Source: Mycobacterium sp. 852014-52450_SCH5900713
GTDB taxonomy: Bacteria; Actinomycetota; Actinomycetes; Mycobacteriales; Mycobacteriaceae
Assembly: GCF_001667075.1 (NCBI RefSeq)
Contig: NZ_LZIL01000032.1
Location: 1 to 64,000 of the forward strand
Direction: 5' to 3'
Length of the DNA stretch: 64,000 nucleotides
Below are positions 1 to 9,947 of the stretch, piece by piece (within the stretch, counting starts at the first letter, position 1; each line of letters starts with the position of its first letter). The translations under genes and the position numbers were made by a program. Under the pieces are notes generated by a model. That model saw only the letters and a list, made by a program, of their open reading frames with translations. It ran no database searches and was not told where the DNA came from.

Positions 1-88
1 CCCCCCCCCCTCTTTTTTTTTACATGCACAATCCGCCTTCCGCGATGCAGCGTAGTCTCGTGGGCTGGGAGATGTGTATAAGCCACAG
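1..88. other. Sequencing adapter (Illumina P7 / i7 / Nextera) at contig end, not genomic
   Basis: Bases 1-22 are a C run and a T run. Bases 23-46 align without gaps to the 24-base Illumina P7 primer (16 of 24 match, ending CGCGAT against CGAGAT). Bases 47-54 (GCAGCGTA) sit exactly where the 8-base i7 index belongs. Bases 55-88 match 31 of 34 bases of the Nextera read-2 transposase adapter, beginning GTCTCGTGGGCT and containing AGATGTGTATAAG. Genomic sequence starts at about 89. Adapter sequences are recalled, not searched. Confidence 0.93.
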
Positions 89-644
89 GCACCGGAGGCG
101 GCGCCGGTGCCGGGCTGGGGGGCGGGGTCACCGCCGGCGACTTGCCCATCGCCAACAGCATTTCGCCGGTTCGCCGGGACAACTGCCAACCCCCTTGGAA
201 GGGCGTGAATTCCATGGGGAAGTGAAAGCTGGCGTTTGCCGGCTGGGCGGTGTTGACGTCGATGGTCGCCACCACGTCGGCGGGGGTCTTGTCCGACCAG
301 GCGATGTCGTGCGCGACGAAGTTCATGGGTAGGTAGCCGTTGTCGCGCAACGCGTTGGAAAACTTGCCCAGGGTGTCCGCGCTTTCGGGGGTCGCGCCTT
401 CGACCAGACCCACCTTGTTGATACCGGATACGTTCGGGTCGACGAGCCGGGTCAAGATGTCGGTAAGGGCTTCAGGCGTCGGCAGCGGGGTAGTCGGAAA
501 ACTAGCGACCGTGCTCGACGTGGCTGGGGCCGCCGCGGGCACGGAGGAGGCAATTCGGGGTTGCTGATGCGACGAACATCCCGAGAGTCCGACCGCCGCC
601 AGGATGGTGGCGGCGCTCAACGTTGCGGACAGGTGTCGGTGCAT
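89..644 (-). CDS. lppK: Lipoprotein LppK (Rv2116-like), C-terminus cut by contig end
   Basis: Translating the minus strand from the ATG at 644 gives [20 protein letters not shown] followed by SGCSS. This is a short signal peptide with a lipobox ending in the Cys to be lipidated (residue 22). A Ser/Ala/Pro/Thr-rich tether follows, then a compact domain containing [24 protein letters not shown] and [17 protein letters not shown] Pro-rich tail runs into the adapter at about residue 185. Order and motifs match M. tuberculosis LppK (about 189 aa), so only a few residues are probably missing. It lies divergent from mpa as in M. tuberculosis. The function of LppK is unknown; it is expected on the outer face of the membrane. 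The start is chosen for the signal peptide; the ribosome-binding site is weak. Confidence 0.85.
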
Positions 645-954
645 CCCGTCGATCAGGCCGGCTGCGGGGTCGGGACGCTGTGCGGAGGGGGCACCCGGCG
701 CGCGGTCGGGCCAACGGGTGCAACTGAACTCACACCCGCGCTCGCCGCGCCGACGTCGGCTGAGCCGACTAGGCCGGTGGCGAGGCTTTTTGCGGTCACA
801 GCGGCCCTTTCGATCAGCGAGATTAGTGGCCGAGATTACCAGCGAGACGAAAATCTTAACTTTTCGTGGGTATTTGACTCCGCACATCATTGGTCAATCG
901 CCGGTAGCTTTGAAGTATCCACCGCGCCAATTCGGTGTGGGAAAGGAGCGCAAC
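645..954. promoter_or_regulatory. Divergent lppK/mpa intergenic region with a small inverted repeat
   Basis: This 310-base stretch separates the divergent lppK and mpa starts and should hold both promoters. The clearest structure is ACGAAAA at 847-853 paired with TTTTCGT at 861-867, separated by seven bases; it could be an operator or a hairpin. A good Shine-Dalgarno (AAGGAG) lies at about 943-948 for mpa. I see no credible gene here. Confidence 0.4.
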
Positions 955-2781
955 ATGGGTGGCTCAGAGCGTTCTGAATCATTCGGTACCCCCCGTGAGT
1001 CAGGCATGTCCCCCGGCGATGCTGCCGAATTGGAAGAATTACGCCGCGAGGCAGCGCTGCTGCGCGAGCAACTCGAGCATGCGGCCGGGCAAGGCGGCGC
1101 CCGCTCCGCGCGCGATGTGCATCAACTGGAAGCCCGCATCGACTCGCTTGCGGCCCGCAACTCGAAGTTGATGGAGACGCTCAAAGAGGCGCGCCAGCAA
1201 CTACTGGCGTTGCGGGAGGAAGTCGATCGGCTCGGGCAGCCGCCGAGTGGTTACGGCGTATTGTTGGGCGCGCACGAGGACGACACCGTCGATGTGTTCA
1301 CCTCGGGCCGCAAGATGCGCCTGACCTGCTCGCCGAACATCGAGGTCGCGTCGCTGCGCAAGGGCCAGACGGTTCGCCTCAACGAGGCGCTGACGGTCGT
1401 CGAGGCCGGCACCTACGAATCGGTCGGCGAGATCTCCACGTTGCGTGAGCTGTTGGCCGACGGGCACCGCGCGTTGGTCGTCGGTCACGCCGACGAGGAG
1501 CGCATCGTCTGGCTGGCGGAGCCGCTGGTGGCCGAGGACCTGCCGGAGGGACACCCCGACGCCCTCAACGACGACACCAGGCCGCGCAAGCTGCGGCCGG
1601 GCGACTCGTTGCTGGTCGACACCAAGGCGGGCTACGCGTTCGAGCGCATCCCCAAGGCCGAGGTCGAAGACCTGGTGCTGGAAGAGGTGCCCGACGTCAG
1701 CTACCAGGACATCGGTGGCCTGACTCGCCAGATCGAGCAGATCCGCGATGCGGTGGAGCTGCCCTTCCTGCACAAGGAGCTGTACCGGGAGTACGCGCTG
1801 CGCCCGCCCAAGGGTGTGTTGCTGTACGGCCCGCCCGGCTGTGGGAAGACGTTGATCGCCAAGGCGGTGGCGAACTCGCTGGCGAAGAAGATGGCCGAGG
1901 TGCGTGGGGACGACGCGCGCGAGGCGAAGTCCTACTTCCTCAACATCAAGGGCCCGGAGCTGCTGAACAAGTTCGTCGGCGAGACCGAGCGGCACATCCG
2001 GCTGATCTTCCAGCGGGCCCGCGAGAAGGCGTCCGAGGGAACACCGGTGATCGTGTTCTTCGACGAGATGGACTCGATATTCCGCACCCGCGGCACCGGC
2101 GTCTCCTCCGATGTCGAGACCACCGTGGTCCCGCAGCTGCTGAGTGAGATCGACGGGGTGGAGGGGCTCGAGAACGTCATCGTGATCGGCGCCTCCAACC
2201 GTGAGGACATGATCGACCCCGCGATCCTGCGGCCCGGCCGTCTGGACGTGAAGATCAAGATCGAGCGGCCCGATGCCGAAGCGGCGCAAGACATCTTCTC
2301 GAAGTACCTGGTCGAGACGCTGCCGGTGCATGCCGACGATCTCGCCGAGTTCGGGGGCGACCGTTCGGCCTGCATCCGGGCGATGATCGAAAAGGTCGTC
2401 GAGCGGATGTACGCCGAGATCGACGACAACCGGTTCCTGGAGGTCACCTACGCCAACGGTGACAAGGAAGTCATGTACTTCAAGGACTTCAACTCCGGAG
2501 CCATGATCCAGAACGTCGTCGACCGGGCGAAGAAGAACGCGATCAAGTCGGTGCTGGAAACCGGGCAACCGGGTCTGCGCATCCAGCATCTGCTCGACTC
2601 GATCGTGGACGAGTTCGCCGAGAACGAGGACCTGCCCAACACCACCAACCCCGATGACTGGGCACGGATTTCGGGTAAGAAGGGCGAGCGGATCGTCTAC
2701 ATCCGCACGCTGGTCACCGGCAAGAGCTCGAGCGCATCGCGGGCCATCGACACCGAATCCAACCTCGGCCAATACCTGTAA
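955..2781 (+). CDS. mpa: Mpa, AAA+ ATPase of the mycobacterial proteasome
   Basis: Mpa (ARC) is the hexameric ATPase that captures pupylated proteins through N-terminal coiled coils, unfolds them and feeds them to the 20S core. The 608-residue product matches the family length. In order it shows a coiled coil at about residues 25-85, two OB-fold interdomains, then the AAA+ module with Walker A GPPGCGKT at 292-299, Walker B (FFDEMDS) near 368-374, and the arginine-finger region RPGRLD. It ends in GQYL; the penultimate Tyr is the residue that docks on the proteasome alpha ring. I chose the ATG at 955 because it follows GAAAGGAG and gives the known N-terminus; the frame stays open upstream. Its neighbours dop, pup and prcBA lie downstream on the same strand, interrupted by two opposite-strand genes. 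Confidence 0.97.
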   Translation: MGGSERSESFGTPRESGMSPGDAAELEELRREAALLREQLEHAAGQGGARSARDVHQLEARIDSLAARNSKLMETLKEARQQLLALREEVDRLGQPPSGYGVLLGAHEDDTVDVFTSGRKMRLTCSPNIEVASLRKGQTVRLNEALTVVEAGTYESVGEISTLRELLADGHRALVVGHADEERIVWLAEPLVAEDLPEGHPDALNDDTRPRKLRPGDSLLVDTKAGYAFERIPKAEVEDLVLEEVPDVSYQDIGGLTRQIEQIRDAVELPFLHKELYREYALRPPKGVLLYGPPGCGKTLIAKAVANSLAKKMAEVRGDDAREAKSYFLNIKGPELLNKFVGETERHIRLIFQRAREKASEGTPVIVFFDEMDSIFRTRGTGVSSDVETTVVPQLLSEIDGVEGLENVIVIGASNREDMIDPAILRPGRLDVKIKIERPDAEAAQDIFSKYLVETLPVHADDLAEFGGDRSACIRAMIEKVVERMYAEIDDNRFLEVTYANGDKEVMYFKDFNSGAMIQNVVDRAKKNAIKSVLETGQPGLRIQHLLDSIVDEFAENEDLPNTTNPDDWARISGKKGERIVYIRTLVTGKSSSASRAIDTESNLGQYL

Positions 2782-2811
2782 GGCGGCGCGCCGGCGCGGT
2801 GCGGTTCAGCG

Positions 2812-3453
2812 TCAGTCGGTCACCAACGAGTAGCTGTTGGTCAGATTGTCCTGCAGCACTTGGGCCGCCCGGGTCCGGGTGTCCACGCGCAGCTCGTCGG
2901 TGAGGACACGGGGCTGGTAGGTCCACCCCGCCGGCAGGTCGAGCCGGTCGGCGAGTCGCGGCAAATCGGCTTGCGACAGGTTGGGGTCGGCGACTTGGCT
3001 CAGGGTCTGCATCACCCAGTGCTGTCCCTGGGGGTCGATGAGTTCGTAGATCTGTTGTCCGGCGTTGAAGACGAAGACGGTGTGGCGATTGACCTTGTTG
3101 GGGACATAGGGCGCGGGATTCATCGAGGACAACAGGACCGTCGCCTGCTGGATCATCTCGATGCCGCCGAAGGTCTTGGTCACCTGCGGACCTTGGGCTT
3201 GTTTCTCGATGGCGTTCATCAGCCAGTACCGCGGACCGTTGAGCAGCGCTGCGGCCACGCCGTTTTCGGCGGCGATGGCGTGCGGGTCGAGCGCGGACCA
3301 CAGTTCGGCGGGGCAGTCGTTGAGCGGAAAGCTGTTGTAGACCGTTGCCTGCGGGCCGGCCTCGCCGGAAGTTACCAGTAGCACTTCGCCGTAGCGTTTT
3401 CCGGCCAGGTCGAGCGAGTGTTTACCGACGTGGTCGGATTCGGGGGCGGACAC
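2812..3453 (-). CDS. Conserved mycobacterial protein (Rv2114-like)
   Basis: A 213-residue soluble protein with no signal peptide or membrane segment. It starts at a GTG (3453) with MSAPESDHVGKHSLDLAGKR. Mid-protein it has NGPRYWLMNAIEKQ and KTFGGIEMIQQATV, then a beta-rich stretch (RHTVFVFNAGQQIYELIDPQ). It corresponds by position and length to Rv2114 of M. tuberculosis, always next to Rv2113 between dop and mpa. The motifs suggest a small ligand-binding or oxygenase-like accessory fold, but I cannot assign a reaction. It is probably co-transcribed with the next upstream gene on the minus strand region only by a separate promoter, since the gap to the 3463-4647 gene is 9 bases and that gene lies upstream in the same direction. 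Confidence is high that it is a gene, low on function. Confidence 0.8.
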   Translation of the reverse strand: MSAPESDHVGKHSLDLAGKRYGEVLLVTSGEAGPQATVYNSFPLNDCPAELWSALDPHAIAAENGVAAALLNGPRYWLMNAIEKQAQGPQVTKTFGGIEMIQQATVLLSSMNPAPYVPNKVNRHTVFVFNAGQQIYELIDPQGQHWVMQTLSQVADPNLSQADLPRLADRLDLPAGWTYQPRVLTDELRVDTRTRAAQVLQDNLTNSYSLVTD

Positions 3454-3462
3454 ACGGTGAAG

Positions 3463-4647
3463 TTAGTCACTACCGTCGGTGCCGTCAACAGCAAGCGCGG
3501 ACGGCGCGACCGCGCCGCGGTAGCGGTTGCGGGCCGCCAGGGCGGTGTGTAGATCGTCGATCAGCGGGTCGAGGAACATCCCCCGATACTCGGCGTCGTC
3601 GACCGCGCGGGCGCTGATGTACATGAACGTCAGCGCGCCCAGGAACAGGCACATGTGGATCAGCGAATCTGGCGCCGGGAACGTGAAGCCGAATACCGTC
3701 GAGGTGGTGGCCGTGTTGTGCGCCCATTCCTTGAGTAGTGGTGGCGTCAAGATAATCAGGCCCAGCACCAGATACATCGTCGCGCCGACGGCGGCCACCA
3801 CCAGGATCTCGATGAGTTGTGAGGTCGCAAGCAGGAACACCACGTTGAGGCGTTCTGCGCGTTTCAGGGGGGTGCCGGCCGCGGGGTCATGCATCGTCGC
3901 AAACGGTGTGCCGTCGAGGTTCTCACTACCTTGGGGCAGCGACGCCGTCGACTTCAACAGGGGTCGCACTCGTTCCACGGTCTTGGACACGACGAAGGTC
4001 CCCGCAATGCCGAGCAGGAAAACGATTGCCAGCGAAAGTCTTTCGCCGTTGATGTTCGCCGCCATCAGCCAGACGTAGGTGTTGAAGAACACCAACGCGG
4101 TCAGCAGCACGATGGGCAGGGCGCGGACCGCCAGCGTGCCAACCGTGGACAGGTGCTCCATCGTCATGCGCACCGCCCACGCGAACACCGACCCAACGCC
4201 GCTGCCGGTCAGCACCAACACCAGGACCAGGATGACGGCGTGCCGGGTCAACTGCATGGGGCCGGATTCGATGACACCGCACGCGATCGCGAGGCCCAGT
4301 GCCACGGTCGCGACGGTCGCGCGGTTGCGCCCGCTCGACGTCCGCGATACCAGCCAACCGGCCAGGGCGGCCAGCGGGAGAGCGACCGCGAGCAGCGCCA
4401 GAATCACCCACTGGTGAGTCGTCGGCGTTCCGCTGATGAAGACCTCTTTGCCGTCGCTGACGAAATAGACGCCCAGCAGGCAGACCTCCACCGCCGCCCA
4501 GGCCGCCAGCGCGGGAGCGCACCGCGGCCACAGCCGCCGCCACCGGCCGCGCCGGGTCAGCACCGACGGCAACCCACGCTCTAAGAACCACTGTTCAGCC
4601 GCGGCCGCCTGCCTGCGGTCCGGCGTGCGGCGCGGAGTTGGGTCCAC
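3463..4647 (-). CDS. Polytopic membrane protein (Rv2113-like)
   Basis: A 394-residue integral membrane protein starting at GTG 4647. After a charged N-terminus ([20 protein letters not shown]) there are about nine hydrophobic segments, for example [58 protein letters not shown] and [21 protein letters not shown] soluble C-terminal tail follows ([20 protein letters not shown]). It matches Rv2113 in position and size, and lies 9 bases upstream of the Rv2114-like gene with the same direction, so the pair is probably one transcript. It is antiparallel to and divergent from dop, the start of which lies 89 bases away. No transporter or enzyme motif is recognisable, so the function is unknown; the linkage to the Pup locus is conserved but unexplained. 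Confidence 0.82.
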   Translation of the reverse strand: MDPTPRRTPDRRQAAAAEQWFLERGLPSVLTRRGRWRRLWPRCAPALAAWAAVEVCLLGVYFVSDGKEVFISGTPTTHQWVILALLAVALPLAALAGWLVSRTSSGRNRATVATVALGLAIACGVIESGPMQLTRHAVILVLVLVLTGSGVGSVFAWAVRMTMEHLSTVGTLAVRALPIVLLTALVFFNTYVWLMAANINGERLSLAIVFLLGIAGTFVVSKTVERVRPLLKSTASLPQGSENLDGTPFATMHDPAAGTPLKRAERLNVVFLLATSQLIEILVVAAVGATMYLVLGLIILTPPLLKEWAHNTATTSTVFGFTFPAPDSLIHMCLFLGALTFMYISARAVDDAEYRGMFLDPLIDDLHTALAARNRYRGAVAPSALAVDGTDGSD

Positions 4648-4735
4648 ATCCGGTCACCCTAGTGGCGCGGCAACCTCGTGCCGGGCGTTTTCCCCCTGCG
4701 CGAGGACGGATCGTCGCCCGGCCTACGCTGAACGC

Positions 4736-6244
4736 ATGCAACGGATTATCGGGACGGAGGTCGAGTACGGCATTTCGTCGCCGTCCGACCCGACCGCCAA
4801 CCCGATCCTCACCTCGACCCAAGCGGTGTTGGCCTATGCGGCCGCCGCCGGCATTCAACGCGCCAAGCGCACCCGATGGGACTACGAGGTGGAATCGCCA
4901 CTGCGCGACGCCCGCGGTTTCGACCTGAGCCGCTCGGCGGGTCCGCCCCCGGTGGTCGACGCCGACGAGGTCGGCGCCGCCAACATGATCCTGACCAACG
5001 GGGCGCGGCTCTACGTCGACCACGCCCATCCCGAGTACTCGGCGCCCGAGTGCACCGACCCGCTCGACGCGGTCGTCTGGGACAAGGCCGGCGAGCGGGT
5101 GATGGAGGCCGCCGCCCGGCACGTCGCCAGCGTGCCCGGGGCCGCCAAGCTGCAGCTCTACAAGAACAATGTGGACGGCAAAGGCGCCTCCTACGGCGCG
5201 CACGAAAACTACCTGATGTCGCGGCAGACGCCGTTTTCGTCGATCATCGCCGGACTGACCCCCTTTCTGGTGTCCCGGCAGGTGGTGACCGGCTCCGGCC
5301 GGGTCGGCATCGGGCCGTCCGGTGACGAGCCCGGCTTCCAGCTGTCGCAGCGCTCCGATTACATCGAGGTCGAGGTCGGCCTCGAAACCACGCTCAAGCG
5401 GGGCATCATCAACACCCGCGACGAACCGCACGCCGACGCCGACCGGTACCGCAGGTTGCACGTCATCATCGGCGACGCCAACCTGGCCGAGACGTCGACC
5501 TATCTGAAGCTGGGCACCACGGCGCTGGTGCTGGACCTGATCGAAGTCGGCCCGGAGCACGGGATCGACCTGAGCGACTTGGTGCTGGCCAGGCCGGTGC
5601 ACGCGGTCCACGCGATCAGCCGCGATCCGTCCCTGCGGGCCGTCGTGGCGCTGGCCGACGGTCGCGAATTGACGGCCCTTGCGTTGCAACGGATTTACCT
5701 GGACCGGGTGGCGAAGCTGGTCGACAGCCGCGACCCCGACCCCCGCGCCGCCGACATCGTCCAGACCTGGGCCCAGGTGCTCGACCAACTCGAGCGGGAC
5801 CCGATGGAATGCGCCGAGGTGCTCGACTGGCCGGCCAAGCTGCGGCTGCTGGAGGGCTTCCGGCAGCGGGAGAATCTCAGCTGGTCGGCGCCGCGGCTAC
5901 ACCTGGTCGATCTGCAGTATTCCGATGTCCGGCTGGACAAGGGCCTGTACAACCGGCTCGTCGCGCGTGGCTCGATGAAGCGTCTGGTCACCGAACACCA
6001 GGTGCTGGAGGCCGTGGACAACCCGCCGACGGACACGCGCGCGTACTTCCGGGGTGAATGCCTGCGCAGGTTCGGCGCCGACATCGCCGCGGCCAGTTGG
6101 GACTCGGTGATCTTCGACCTGGGTGGCGACTCGCTGGTTCGGATTCCGACGCTTGAGCCGCTGCGCGGCAGTAAGGCGCACGTCGGAGCACTGCTGGATT
6201 CGGTGGATAGCGCCGCCGAACTGGTGGAACAACTCACCAGCTGA
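4736..6244 (+). CDS. dop: Dop, deamidase/depupylase of Pup
   Basis: Dop converts the C-terminal Gln of Pup to Glu so that PafA can ligate it, and also removes Pup from substrates. The 502-residue product begins [16 protein letters not shown], the glutamine-synthetase-like fold shared with PafA. The catalytic Asp of the [13 protein letters not shown] motif is residue 95. Other family motifs are [20 protein letters not shown] and [19 protein letters not shown]. The frame is open upstream of 4736, but this ATG gives the conserved N-terminus. The gene is followed after 117 bases by pup. PafA at 8384 is its paralogue; Dop is longer and keeps the extra N-terminal loop (around residues 40-80) that PafA lacks. 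Confidence 0.97.
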   Translation: MQRIIGTEVEYGISSPSDPTANPILTSTQAVLAYAAAAGIQRAKRTRWDYEVESPLRDARGFDLSRSAGPPPVVDADEVGAANMILTNGARLYVDHAHPEYSAPECTDPLDAVVWDKAGERVMEAAARHVASVPGAAKLQLYKNNVDGKGASYGAHENYLMSRQTPFSSIIAGLTPFLVSRQVVTGSGRVGIGPSGDEPGFQLSQRSDYIEVEVGLETTLKRGIINTRDEPHADADRYRRLHVIIGDANLAETSTYLKLGTTALVLDLIEVGPEHGIDLSDLVLARPVHAVHAISRDPSLRAVVALADGRELTALALQRIYLDRVAKLVDSRDPDPRAADIVQTWAQVLDQLERDPMECAEVLDWPAKLRLLEGFRQRENLSWSAPRLHLVDLQYSDVRLDKGLYNRLVARGSMKRLVTEHQVLEAVDNPPTDTRAYFRGECLRRFGADIAAASWDSVIFDLGGDSLVRIPTLEPLRGSKAHVGALLDSVDSAAELVEQLTS

Positions 6245-6361
6245 GCCGGTTAAACCGGGGAACGTCGGGGTTGACCGGTAGGGTAGAGATACCAGCGGGG
6301 CAGTGTGGCTGACGAACCAAGCAAGCCGCTGAACAAGTTCACATGAAGCAGGAGGCCGGCG

Positions 6362-6556
6362 ATGGCTCAGGAGCAGACCAAGCGTGGCGGTGGTGGTGGC
6401 GACGACGACGATTTCGCCGACAGCACGGCCGCGGGCCAGGAGCGCCGCGAGAAGCTAGCCGAGGACACCGACGATCTGCTCGACGAGATCGATGACGTCC
6501 TCGAAGAGAACGCTGAAGACTTCGTCCGGGCATACGTCCAAAAGGGCGGACAGTGA
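6362..6556 (+). CDS. pup: Pup, prokaryotic ubiquitin-like protein
   Basis: A 64-residue, highly acidic, intrinsically disordered modifier. Its N-terminus [17 protein letters not shown] threads into Mpa, the middle helix ([20 protein letters not shown]) binds the Mpa coiled coil, and it ends in GGQ. The terminal Gln means Dop must deamidate it before ligation. The Shine-Dalgarno GCAGGAGG precedes the ATG. The stop codon overlaps the GTG start of prcB by four bases, so pup-prcB-prcA is a translationally coupled operon. Length and sequence are as expected for mycobacteria. Confidence 0.97.
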   Translation: MAQEQTKRGGGGGDDDDFADSTAAGQERREKLAEDTDDLLDEIDDVLEENAEDFVRAYVQKGGQ

Positions 6557-7428
6557 CCTGGCCCTTCTCTGACCGTCTCTCCGCTAACTCCCCCCTCCCG
6601 GCAAATCCCGCCGTAGACCTGTCGTCGTTTGCTGACTTCCTGCGCCGTCAAGCGCCGGAGCTGCTGCCGGCGACTCTCGGCGGCGCGCAAGCCGGCGGGG
6701 CCGGCTCGCAGCTGCCGCACGGCACGACCATCGTGGCCCTGAAATATCCCGGTGGCGTTGTCATCGCCGGCGACCGTCGCTCTACCCAGGGCAACATGAT
6801 CGCCGGGCGTGACGTGAAAAAGGTATACGTCACCGACGACTACACCGCCACGGGCATCGCGGGCACCGCGGCCATCGCCGTCGAGTTCGCCCGCCTCTAC
6901 GCGGTGGAACTCGAGCACTACGAGAAGCTCGAAGGTGTGCCGCTCACGTTCGCCGGCAAGGTGAACCGGCTCGCGATCATGGTGCGCGGAAACCTGGCCG
7001 CCGCGATGCAGGGACTGGTGGCGCTGCCGCTGCTGGCGGGCTACGACATCCACGCGGCCGACCCCGAGGGAGCCGGCCGGATCGTCTCGTTCGACGCCGC
7101 CGGCGGCTGGAACGTGGAAGAAGAGGGCTACCAGTCGGTGGGGTCGGGGTCGATCTTCGCCAAGTCGTCGATCAAGAAGTTGTACTCGCGCGTCGTCGAC
7201 GCCGATTCCGCGGTGCGGGTGGCCGTCGAGGCGCTGTACGACGCCGCCGATGACGATTCCGCCACCGGCGGACCCGACTTGGTGCGCGGTATTTACCCGA
7301 CGGCGGTCACCATCGGTGCCGAAGGGGCGGCCGAGGTGCCCGAGCGGCGGATCGCCGAGCTGGCCCGCGAAGTTATCGAAAGTCGCTCGCGCGCCGATAC
7401 TTTCGGCCCCGATGGCGGTGAGAAGTGA
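6553..7428 (+). CDS. prcB: PrcB, proteasome beta subunit
   Basis: The catalytic beta subunit of the 20S proteasome, 291 residues. A 57-residue propeptide ends in LPHG, and autocleavage would expose Thr58 ([19 protein letters not shown]) as the N-terminal nucleophile; the Asp and Lys that support it follow in the same family block ([18 protein letters not shown]). Propeptide length agrees with the M. tuberculosis protein. The start is a GTG that overlaps the pup stop, and the end overlaps prcA by four bases. The product assembles as the inner two rings of the barrel, capped by PrcA. Confidence 0.97.
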   Translation: MTWPFSDRLSANSPLPANPAVDLSSFADFLRRQAPELLPATLGGAQAGGAGSQLPHGTTIVALKYPGGVVIAGDRRSTQGNMIAGRDVKKVYVTDDYTATGIAGTAAIAVEFARLYAVELEHYEKLEGVPLTFAGKVNRLAIMVRGNLAAAMQGLVALPLLAGYDIHAADPEGAGRIVSFDAAGGWNVEEEGYQSVGSGSIFAKSSIKKLYSRVVDADSAVRVAVEALYDAADDDSATGGPDLVRGIYPTAVTIGAEGAAEVPERRIAELAREVIESRSRADTFGPDGGEK

Positions 7429-8195
7429 GCTTTCCTTATTTCATATCGCCCGAGCAGGCGATGCGCGAGCGCAGCGAGCTCGCACGCAAAGGCATCGCGC
7501 GCGGCAAGAGCGTGGTCGCGCTGGTCTACGCCGGTGGTGTGCTGTTTGTGGCGGAGAACCCGTCGCGGTCCCTGCAGAAGATCAGCGAGCTCTACGATCG
7601 CGTGGGCTTCGCAGCCGCGGGCAAGTTCAACGAGTTCGATAATCTGCGGCGCGGCGGAATCCAGTTCGCCGACACCCGGGGCTACGCGTACGACCGCCGC
7701 GACGTCACCGGCCGCCAGCTGGCCAACGTCTACGCCCAGACTTTGGGCACCATCTTCACCGAGCAGGCCAAGCCGTACGAGGTGGAGTTGTGCGTCGCCG
7801 AGGTGGCGCACTACGGCGAGACGAAACCGCCTGAGTTGTACCGCATCACCTACGACGGGTCGATCGCCGATGAGCCGCATTTCGTGGTGATGGGCGGTAC
7901 GACGGAGCCGATCACCACCGCGCTCAAGGAGTCCTACGCCGAGAACGCCGACCTGCGCGACGCGACGCAGATCGCTGTGAAGGCGTTGCGGGCCGGCAGT
8001 GCCGACGGTTCCAACGGGGATCTTTCTCCGGATGTGGGCAGCCTGGAGGTTGCCATCCTGGACGTCAGCCGGCCGCGGCGGGCGTTCCGGCGGATCAACC
8101 GGGCCGCCCTGGAAAACCTGTTGCACGAGGGAGATTCGAAGCAGCCGGAAAGCAACGGCGAAGCGCCGGATTCCAACGGCGACTCCGCGGGCTGA
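7425..8195 (+). CDS. prcA: PrcA, proteasome alpha subunit
   Basis: The alpha subunit that forms the gated outer rings of the 20S core and receives the Mpa C-terminus. It has 256 residues, starting at a GTG with [20 protein letters not shown], the gating N-terminus and H0 helix. Proteasome-fold blocks follow ([40 protein letters not shown]). No catalytic Thr is present, as expected. The last 30 residues are an acidic Ser/Asn/Pro tail that varies in the family. In M. tuberculosis, PPE/PE genes and insertion sequences separate prcA from pafA; here only 188 bases do. Confidence 0.96.
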   Translation: MSFPYFISPEQAMRERSELARKGIARGKSVVALVYAGGVLFVAENPSRSLQKISELYDRVGFAAAGKFNEFDNLRRGGIQFADTRGYAYDRRDVTGRQLANVYAQTLGTIFTEQAKPYEVELCVAEVAHYGETKPPELYRITYDGSIADEPHFVVMGGTTEPITTALKESYAENADLRDATQIAVKALRAGSADGSNGDLSPDVGSLEVAILDVSRPRRAFRRINRAALENLLHEGDSKQPESNGEAPDSNGDSAG

Positions 8196-8383
8196 ATCGG
8201 GCGTGTCCGCGCGTGTTCGCTATCGGCAGAACACCGAGCGCACGGGTGCGGTTCTGGGACCGCTGGTACCCAGGGTGCTGGTGAGCCGTCGCCGGAGGCG
8301 CTAGCGGGCCGCGGGAAAGTCGTCGGGACCCGTAGGCGCGGCTTCCGCGCCCTCCCGGTCGGACAACCAGTACCCTCGATTAC

Positions 8384-9742
8384 GTGCAGCGACGAATTAT
8401 GGGCATCGAGACCGAGTTCGGTGTCACCTGCACCTTCCACGGCCATCGCCGCCTGTCCCCGGACGAGGTCGCCCGTTATCTCTTCCGGCGCGTCGTGTCC
8501 TGGGGGCGCAGCTCCAACGTTTTCCTCCGCAACGGTGCCCGCCTGTATCTCGACGTGGGCAGCCACCCCGAGTACGCGACGGCCGAGTGCGACAGCCTGG
8601 TACAGCTGGTCACCCACGACCGGGCCGGCGAATGGGTGCTGGAAGACCTGCTCATCGACGCCGAACAGCGGCTCGCCGACGAGGGCATCGGCGGCGACAT
8701 CTACCTGTTCAAGAACAACACCGATTCGGCGGGCAACTCCTACGGCTGCCACGAGAACTACCTGATCGTGCGGGCCGGCGAGTTCTCCCGGATCTCCGAT
8801 GTGTTGCTGCCGTTCCTGGTCACCCGCCAGCTGATCTGCGGGGCCGGCAAGGTGCTGCAAACCCCCAAGGCGGCGACGTTCTGCCTTTCCCAACGTGCCG
8901 AGCACATCTGGGAGGGTGTCTCCTCGGCCACCACCCGCAGCCGTCCGATCATCAACACCCGCGACGAGCCGCACGCCGACGCCGAGAAGTACCGGCGGTT
9001 GCACGTGATCGTCGGCGACTCCAACATGTGCGAGACCACCACCATGCTCAAGGTGGGGACCGCGGCGCTGGTGCTGGAAATGATCGAGGCCGGCGTTCCC
9101 TTCCGCGACTTCTCGCTGGACAACCCCATCCGCGCCATCCGGGAGGTCAGCCACGATGTCACCGGCCGCCGGCCGGTGCGGCTGGCCGGCGGGCGTCAGG
9201 CCAGCGCGCTGGACATCCAGCGCGAGTACTACACCCGCGCCGTCGAACACCTGCAGACCCGCGAGCCCAACGCCCAGATCGAGCAGGTCGTGGACCTGTG
9301 GGGGCGTCAGCTCGACGCTGTCGAGAGCCAGGACTTCGCCAAGGTCGACACCGAAATCGACTGGGTGATCAAGCGCAAGCTGTTCCAGCGCTACCAGGAC
9401 CGCTACAACATGGAGCTGTCCGACCCCAAGATCGCCCAGCTGGACCTGGCCTATCACGACATCAAGCGCGGGCGCGGCGTGTTCGACCTGCTGCAGCGCA
9501 AGGGCCTTGCGGCGCGCGTGACCACCGACGAGGAAATCACGGAGGCGGTCGACCATCCGCCCCAGACCACCCGCGCCCGGCTGCGTGGCGAGTTCATCAG
9601 CGCCGCCCAGGCCGCGGGCCGCGACTTCACCGTCGACTGGGTGCACCTCAAGCTCAACGACCAGGCCCAACGCACCGTGCTGTGCAAAGACCCCTTCCGG
9701 GCGGTCGACGAGCGGGTCAAGCGGCTGATCGCCAGCATGTAG
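8384..9742 (+). CDS. pafA: PafA, Pup ligase
   Basis: PafA uses ATP to form the isopeptide bond between the C-terminal Glu of deamidated Pup and substrate lysines. The 452-residue product begins [20 protein letters not shown] from a GTG codon, and carries the catalytic Asp57 in [17 protein letters not shown]. It shares [20 protein letters not shown] and [19 protein letters not shown] with Dop. The 188-base gap before it contains no gene but a short inverted pair, GTGTTC (8213-8218) and GAACAC (8229-8234), of unknown meaning. pafB and pafC follow 205 bases downstream. Confidence 0.97.
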   Translation: MQRRIMGIETEFGVTCTFHGHRRLSPDEVARYLFRRVVSWGRSSNVFLRNGARLYLDVGSHPEYATAECDSLVQLVTHDRAGEWVLEDLLIDAEQRLADEGIGGDIYLFKNNTDSAGNSYGCHENYLIVRAGEFSRISDVLLPFLVTRQLICGAGKVLQTPKAATFCLSQRAEHIWEGVSSATTRSRPIINTRDEPHADAEKYRRLHVIVGDSNMCETTTMLKVGTAALVLEMIEAGVPFRDFSLDNPIRAIREVSHDVTGRRPVRLAGGRQASALDIQREYYTRAVEHLQTREPNAQIEQVVDLWGRQLDAVESQDFAKVDTEIDWVIKRKLFQRYQDRYNMELSDPKIAQLDLAYHDIKRGRGVFDLLQRKGLAARVTTDEEITEAVDHPPQTTRARLRGEFISAAQAAGRDFTVDWVHLKLNDQAQRTVLCKDPFRAVDERVKRLIASM

Positions 9743-9760
9743 CTCCACCGCTCACCATTG

Positions 9761-9897
9761 GTCGCACCAGTCACACCAGTCCCGCCAGGGCGGCCCATGC
9801 TCCCGCCGGAAACGTGATAGCGCCGGCGCTATCAAATTCTCGAAGGCTGTGGTGCTCGCCGGCTCGTGACTGGTGTGGCGATTGTTAATGGTGCGAC
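9761..9897. repeat. Nested inverted repeats around a perfect 20-bp palindrome upstream of pafB
   Basis: At 9815-9834 lies the perfect palindrome TGATAGCGCCGGCGCTATCA. It is flanked by CACACCAGTC (9772-9781) and its inverse GACTGGTGTG (9868-9877). Outside these lie GTCGCACCA (9761-9769) and its inverse TGGTGCGAC (9889-9897). All sit in the 205 bases between pafA and pafB. The inner palindrome has the form of a dimeric-regulator site or a hairpin; no T run follows, so an intrinsic terminator is unlikely. The outer arms could mark a small decayed mobile element. Confidence 0.7.
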
Positions 9898-9947
9898 TCG
9901 CCAGCCGGTGCAGGCGCGGCGCGAGCGCCAGCTATAACCTGGTGCGA

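Noticed and set aside
24..332. Plus-strand open frame of about 100 codons at the window start
   Set aside because: It begins inside the adapter and is antisense to lppK, which has a clear signal peptide and lipobox.
1201..2772. Long minus-strand open frame opposite mpa
   Set aside because: High-GC antisense shadow; composition is His/Val/Asp/Gln-rich noise, and mpa is unambiguous.
8213..8234. GTGTTC-N10-GAACAC as an SOS or other operator between prcA and pafA
   Set aside because: It does not fit the mycobacterial LexA box and six-base arms with a ten-base gap can arise by chance.
9815..9834. Palindrome as an intrinsic terminator after pafA
   Set aside because: No U-tract follows, and it lies nearer to a nested inverted-repeat structure than to the pafA stop.
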